A DNA stretch of 23,257 nucleotides, from NCBI GenBank assembly GCA_964200075.2, contig CAXNAA020000272.1, positions 1-23,257 of the forward strand, written 5' to 3'. Below are positions 10,101-17,686 of the stretch, piece after piece. The position numbers and the translations under genes are program-made. Numbering within the stretch: position 1 is the stretch's first letter; each line of letters begins with the position of its first letter. The notes beneath the pieces are model-generated. The model was not told where the DNA came from and ran no database searches. It was given only the letters and a program-made list of their open reading frames with translations. This DNA is from Sphacelaria rigidula (lineage: Eukaryota; Phaeophyceae; Sphacelariales).

Positions 10101-13100
10101 GGGCTCGTCGGGGTCGAACCTGTGCAATGGAAATATACAAGAATGGGGAATGGAGGGGGCGGCGGCGATGGGAGGGGGTGTACTCATGATCATGCATGCC
10201 GTAGTCATAAGACCATTGACCTCGTATCCCGTGGGGGGGTGTTCTCAAGATCTTGTAGGCCACAGTCATAGTATCACTGACCTCGCATCCCTACAAAGCC
10301 GAGACGAAGCACGCCGGGTTTTCGCCGGACGAGAAGGCGGGAGAAGGAGCGGGGGGTATACTCATGATTTTGCATGCCATGATTATATGACCGTTGATCG
10401 CACATCCCTACAAAGCCGGGACGGAGCACGCCGGATTCTCGCCGGACCAGACTCACAATTGGAAGAGGGGGAGGGTAAATCTGAGTTGAACGCATGGCAC
10501 GGTTGTGGTGTGGTGGGATGTCTTAACTTGACGGCAAGGCTCATCATCACTGCTACTTTGAACCCGAAATCGGGGGCATGGTCGTCAAGAAGGCTTTCGG
10601 AGCTGTGTTCGCGAGTACAGCTTGGATTCCGCGTGTCGGTATCTTGGCGTCAAGCGGGAGAGGACAGCTCAACGTGCAACGAGACGTGAACCCACCTCGT
10701 GCAGGCTACGAATTGTCGACGGTGGGAACGGCGAAAACATAGACAGGAGGAGAGGGTGTATGTTGTTTGCATACGAGCTCGGCCAGCCGTGAAACGTACA
10801 AACGCACGTCACACATCAACGTCTCAAGTTTCCCGAAATCAGCCCGATGTAAGCATATCGCTGTGACCTGCAGACCAACCTGAGTATGCACGCTCTACTT
10901 CAAAAAAACAAGATGGAGAAAATGTGCTGCATGATATGAACGAAATATAATGAGTCTGCCGGCATTTGAACTCGTACCCTCCACTACTAGAGTATCCTCC
11001 ATCGTTTGGATTACAGGGGCGCAGCGGTGTCACATGAATAGTGCCAGGTTGTGGCCAATTCTAGGAGTTTTGGTCGAATGTTTACCAGGATCTCCTGCAC
11101 CGAGTACGTACAACATTTCTGGGCATGCGCCGTTCTTGCTTTTTTTCCCGGAGTTACGACATTTTCCCAGTTTATGCTGAAATTTCAAACCGTTTTGAAC
11201 CCTTAGACTGCGGTGCGGGTAGTCCATCTGGGTCATGCATACTTTTTTCAAGTGAATATTGATGCCGACTCAGCAGGTGACCTACCCTGCGGTCAAAGGG
11301 TTACCTTTCTGCTTTTTTATTTTTCTTGGCATCCCGAGAAATGTTGCGCGGGTTGATGAACTGTCGTGTAAAAACTTCAGTGCCTGACTTAAAAAAAAAT
11401 AGCACCACCGGACGCGAAAACATGGTGGCCCTGCTCGTGTATCCCAGCAGTAGCGGCTGCTACCGTGCGACACTTGCAAACCGTAAAAGCATGAACCCTG
11501 CAAGATCTGAAGATTGCTGCACGAAAAAACACACACACATTTGACTGCATCCACTTAACTTGTGGCTTGTGGCTCAAAACGGTCAGGGATTCTCCGGGAC
11601 TATTCTCCCAAAGTCATGAAAAGAGGCGTTTTGTCCTTGAAAAAAATATCTGTTCTGAAACCCTCAGACGGTGAGGTTAGTCTTTTGTTGAGTCGGCATC
11701 AATTTCAAGTGAAAAAAAGTATGCATGGTCCAGAAAGACTAATCTCGCGGCCTAAGGGTTAACCCTAAATGTGGGATCTGCAGTGACCAGCGGTAGGTTC
11801 TCGGTCAAAGGGTCTCAAGTCACACAGACACATCGAATGCATCACTGTTTGGTGAGTTACATTTCGTACAGATCTTGCAAAACTGTCAGGTACCGGTATA
11901 AGAGGCTTACAGAGTCCACAGAGAACAATCGCGTACATTTTTTTTTTGTGTCGCACTTTGAACCCCTCCCCTTCGTCGGGACGAATCCGTGGTCTCAGGG
12001 CATCAACCCTTCTCTCCCCGGTACACGCCTTACATCTTGGTCTCGCAGATTGGGTCAGCACTCCTGCACCGCGTCAACTCACGTGAAAAAAATCAGTCGA
12101 CTACTGCGTTTACCCACGTTATCACGCTTTCTACGGTGGAAATCAAATACTACGGAGAAAAACCCGACACATGGGGAATCGAACCTCGTCCTCTCCACCC
12201 TCATGGCGACAGTCGGACCATTACACCACCGGGGCTCGGCGGTGACAGGTAATACCCCGGTAAATACCCCGGGTATCCAACAAATCGTAATTCTAGAGAA
12301 GACAATCTTGAGACATTTCACGACTTCGTCATCAGAGTCATCCAATCTTTTGGGTACCGGACTCTCCGAAACATATGGTTTGCACGCCGAGGCCTTGTGG
12401 TGAATCGGCATCATGTTTCCTTGAAAACGACTGAAGATGATCCCTATTCAGAAATAGGCCCCTGGGTGCAAACCACATGATTCTTGGAGTCCGGTCCCAA
12501 AAGGGTTGGCTCTTCGACCGCGAGGGTAGTTCACCTACTGAATCGGGATCATTTTCACTTGAAAAAGTGTGTGATTCAGATGGGCTACCCGAATCGCGGT
12601 GTAAGGGTTAACCCTTGGACGGCAAGAGTGGGTCATCTGTTGAATTGGCATCAATTTCACTTGAAAAAATGAGATATGATCCAAATGGACTACCCTCGCG
12701 GTCCAAGGGTTAACCCTTACACCGCGAGGGTAGTCCATCTGGATCATACATACTTTTCTTCACTTGAAATTGATGCCGATTCAACAGAAGACAAACCTCG
12801 CGGTCTAAGGGTTTAAATGGCTTCAGGTGATCTCCATAACTCCACCGTGACCCATATCACCTGAATAATGCTACTCTACATTAGCCCAACTCTTGTGGTG
12901 GGTGATCTAGACATGGCATGTTACGGTTCGCTCCATCACTCGAACGTGGATCACCTGCCCAATTTTTACGTGACAGTAATTTGCTCAACCAGTAAGATTG
13001 AATATCACGGTTTCTTTCTGCTCCGAAATATACAGGTGATTTCAGGCTGAAATCTGCGGTCACTGCGTTTTTGTCCCCCTTCAAGCAAACAGATTGCCGT

Positions 13101-15585
13101 TTGGCGCAAACAGATTCTCTCCGGATCTTGGGGGGTGTGGTATTGCACCGACGAATCCGCCAATCCCAAGCGATAAACAGTGGACAGATTTTGAGCAAAC
13201 ATCCTTCTGAGCCTCGACAGGGATAAGACACGACCCTAGGTACGGAATTGATGGGGAAAATCAGCTTCGAATCAAAGTCTTGGGGGGAGCGGGGGGGAGG
13301 GGGTAAGTCACGTTCACCCTTTGACCGCGAGGGTAGGTCACCTGCTGAATCGGCATCAATTTTACCTTGAAAAAAGTATGTGTGATACAGATGGACTAAC
13401 CGCACCAAGTAGTCCAAAGGTTAACTCTTAGACCGCGAAATTAGTCTTTCTGGATCATGCATACTTTTTTTCACTTGAAATCGATGCCGATTCAACAGAA
13501 GACTCACCTCGCAGTCTAAGGGTTAAATCCCCCCATCGGCACAGTCACCGAAATAACGATTAATTGAGTTACTGAATGGTTGGAAGAACCAGCTTATTAT
13601 CATTATATCCGTCACATTAGTTCGCAGGTAACTGGACTTTATCCATTCAAACCAGTTGCAGTCATCCGTTAAGAGTGGACAACTGTCAGCTTCACCACCC
13701 CCCACTACGCCAGGAATTCCTGGGAAGGCGACGCGGTGAGTTTGCGCTGAGACATCCCACCCTGGGCTGGTGAGGGTCGGGTCGGAGCCAAGAAAAATAT
13801 GTATTTGACTTCAGCCATCTTTGAAATCATGTCGATATTTTGCCTGTAAAAGCGAGAGGACTTCGAGCAAAGCGATTAGTGCGGATACTCCCTGGTGTTG
13901 AGCTACTTTACTCACACGCACAGGCGATCCTTAGCTGCTGACGGTCCTTTTCCAATTGCGTGTACTCTTGGAGATAACAGGGAGGACAAGGTTTTTTGTT
14001 GTGAACATTTTTATGGGCGGAGAAGAATTTGACCTACTTTTAGCTCATTTGTCAAACGGCCTAGGGGAGGGAAAGAAGGGGGAGGGTACTGGCTGACAGT
14101 CGGCAGTCATCCCTTATTCAAATGTATGGCAAACGTACGTATCAATGAAGTGATGAGGCGAGACCGCCCCTTCCGAGAATGCAGGAGTTTTTTTTAGCTA
14201 CACATTTTGATCCTGACAGTGTTTTTTGGCATGGCGAGCTCGCGACACTTTGGTCAATCTGCAATGTTTCTGCGATTGATAAACCCTTAGACCGCGATGC
14301 AGGTAGTCCATCTGGATCATAGATTATAGTCATTTTTTTCAATTACAATTGATGCCGATTCAGAAGGTGATCTACCCTCGCAGTCCAAGGGTTGGTCTTT
14401 CAGGGAGTCGGTAAACTGCGACCGCTAACTAATAAAATCGTTTCTTCGCGGATACTCACAGCACAGCAGGCCATTCCTACCGTATGCATCCGCCTCGCCG
14501 TCCATCCATGCGAAAACAACGCGAGAGGATCAGCGTGTGCATACTTTTCGATGGGAAAAAGAAATCGCTCAGGCAGAAGAGATGGTCGGAGGACTGGAAG
14601 CTTCTTTTCGACGAGAAAATTGAAAATGTCGAGAAAAAAAAATAGAAGCCACACAGCCGAAAATCGTTGCTAGATTTTCTTTTCTTTTTTTCGGAATTTT
14701 AACCCTTCGACGACAAGCGCAGGTCGTCTTTCGAATCGCCGTCAATTTTATTCGAAAATAAATATGTATGATCCAGATCACCCTCACGGCCAAGGGATTG
14801 AAGTGCAACAGCATTCATTGGCAAAACTGGGTCATGACAACAGTGGGGTGTGCACATATTATTTTATTACAACACGTGGGCCTGAATAGACGAATGCTTC
14901 GCGGTGGGACGGCTCAGCGCTACGAGCACGATAGAGAACCCAAATATGGGAACTGGACTCTGGCGGTCTTTCAAGTATGCCGATTCGATACACAACACAT
15001 CCTGGTCGGACAAACGTATTTGGAGCGCCGGCTGAGGCCGTGTCTCACCAAATTGTTTTCGTGTCGAGAACGTGCGGTCGAATCGAATTCGCTCGTTTCT
15101 CATTCGCCCACGCTCTTTATTTTCTCAGATGGTTGAGAACATGGATACCGTGGACGTATCAAGTAAGAGCAAATTCGATTCCACCGTCGAATACGATTTC
15201 GAACCGAAAATAATTTGAGAAGACACGACCTAAACACCCAGGCTCTTTGTTTTTCGGGTAGAAATCGTGCCGAATAGGACATGGCCCGCACCTGTACATC
15301 AAACTCGAGGTTCTCGGGATCTATTACTGTCGACGTACACCGGAACCTCGAGTTTGAGACATTCCCAGGGGGTGATCATTTTTAATCGAACTTGACCTAC
15401 AGGGGTGGGCATCGAACCTCCTGAATCGAGACCATTTCGCTCCACAAATGGGTTCCAACTCCCGGGCGACACACCCCAGCCATGGAAAAGGGTTGTGGAT
15501 GGAGTGCAGACAGTAAAATCGCGTCACTAGTCTCGAACGAGCATGCAGCGAAACCCAGGCATTTTCTCCCGTAGGATGTGGGGCT

Positions 15586-15618
<33 letters not shown>

Positions 15619-16115
15619 CGGTCTACACCTTTCGGTGTGTAAGGACGCATCAGCCGGGGTCACACAGGAGAAAGGTCAACACAGGAGTTTTTCAATCTTG
15701 TTTGTTTCAGTTCTCCACCTTCCTTCTGCGGTGCTTGCCTCCAATGTTTCTCGTGAGAGGGATTAAGCAGTCCCTTTCCCCCGTCGACTGTTGTGAAGTC
15801 GAATTTTGGTATTGCGGGGTACAAATAATTTCCAAGCCGCCATCATAAAAAATCATCCTTGACGCATGTTCGAAGCAAATGAATATGAGCATAAAGGTAT
15901 TTTGATCGAATGCAATAACGAATGTGGAGGGTTTGGTTGGGATCGGTTTGGGGAGGTGGCGATAGAACGGTTGCGTGACTGTGGTGATGAATACATGCGA
16001 TGAAAGGGTTTGGGTGGGATTGGATTGATTATGGAGGGGAAAATGCAGTTTAGGGGTTTACTGCCATGAGTAGACAACATCAACGCGTCCACAATCCATA
16101 GACGTTTCATCGGAC

Positions 16116-16171
<56 letters not shown>

Positions 16172-17632
16172 CTGCAAAACTCGACCCTTGGATCATCAGG
16201 GTGGAGCATTTGTTGAATCGGCATCGACTTTACCCGAAAAGTGGACAAGAGCCGAAGACCCCAGCACGGCGGAGAAAGAACACCTCCTAGCAGTATTCAC
16301 GGCAACAGGCAAATAGTGAGATGCAAAAAGTGTATCGTGTACAGTATGGAATCTATAATAGTGCATCTGCATAAAACAGATTCGACTCTGTACGAAGTAC
16401 ATTTTTTGCCACTGTCCGTGATCTTCAGTACAGTCCGCTGTGTGCAATAAATAGGCTTCATGCTTGGCACGAAAAATTTCCAAGGAGCCAACTCTCCGCA
16501 CTTCACTCTGACTGAGGATTTACTTATCGTTTTTCACTCGACCATTGGGTCATCACAGCACAGATCCATTTTGGCCGTCGTTGGAAATCATCATTAGTTA
16601 CGGGCGGTCTAGGCAGCTGGGTGCTTTCGCGACACCACCTTGGCAGACCCTTCGAACCGCTTACCGTGTGAAATGCGGTACAATGGAGAGATAAACCGAA
16701 GTTGTTGTTGCCTCCAGAATAAAAGAGTCATCTCACCCTCGATATCCCGGTATATTTCAAAGTAATTCAGTCAGAAATGTATTACACTCAAATATAGCGG
16801 GGATCCCGAGTTTGAGATACCATATCTCTAAAATGTGGTGGGCCAAAAGAGTAACTGTACGACCCAGATTGCAACTGCGTCGTACCGACTATTTCCTAAC
16901 CGCTCATGGTGTGCAGATTCCGGTAACGAACTGGCATGCATGTTCGATCATGTGCTGTACTGGCTGTCGTTCTGTGCACCGATTGTGTCCCATACGAAAC
17001 GCCTCTTATAACCCTGCAGTAAGCGAGTCGATCTCATGAAGACAGCCAGGTGCGCCCCAAATGAACGAGACAAAGGACTGCGCTGGGCTAATTGATTTTC
17101 CAGCGGAGCAACACAGACCTCTCCGGCATGATGGTACCGAGTTTAGGCCGATTCTTTCAAGGCTGACAACAAAAAGCGACGAGCAAAGCAAGCGTTCAAA
17201 AGCAGCATGGTGCTTGGTCGCCGCGATATCACGCGGCGGGACGATCAATAAACATGCTTCTGGACGCTAACTTTGCTGTTTGCTGTTCTCTTGCAGACGG
17301 GCAGCTTAGTTCGTGTGGCGGGAACAGCAGACGAGCGGCAAGCTGACGGTTGAGCCGTTTCATGTTGTCACCGCAGCAGCCGCATTTTCTCTGACGTTTC
17401 TCGAAAAAATTATGTGGGAAACAAAGTGGGAAACAAGGAAAAATTGTGACAGGGTCGCTGCTGTGTGTGTGTTACCGACTTGTGTTGTAAGGTGAGTCCG
17501 TACGACATATGATTAATGTCGCGCGAAAAGCGACTGCATGCTCTGGTGACATGCACACCCTCTCCACCTGTAACAGCGTTTGAATCGTAGTCAGGGGTGC
17601 CAAAACATACAAAATTTACAAACTGGGAGCCG

Positions 17633-17686
<54 letters not shown>

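Noticed and set aside
10150-10689. Plus-strand open frame of 179 codons
   Set aside because: Composed mainly of family B repeat units read on the antisense strand.
10951-11030. Possible third tRNA-like segment (TTCAAAT box on the minus strand)
   Set aside because: B box imperfect and no pairing acceptor stem.
11771-12403. Plus-strand open frame of 210 codons
   Set aside because: Runs antisense through a tRNA-like segment in repeat-rich intron sequence; no domain or splice support.
16600-16680. Possible plus-strand tRNA-like segment with TTCGAACC
   Set aside because: Box spacing and stems do not fit; only the T-loop-like motif is present.
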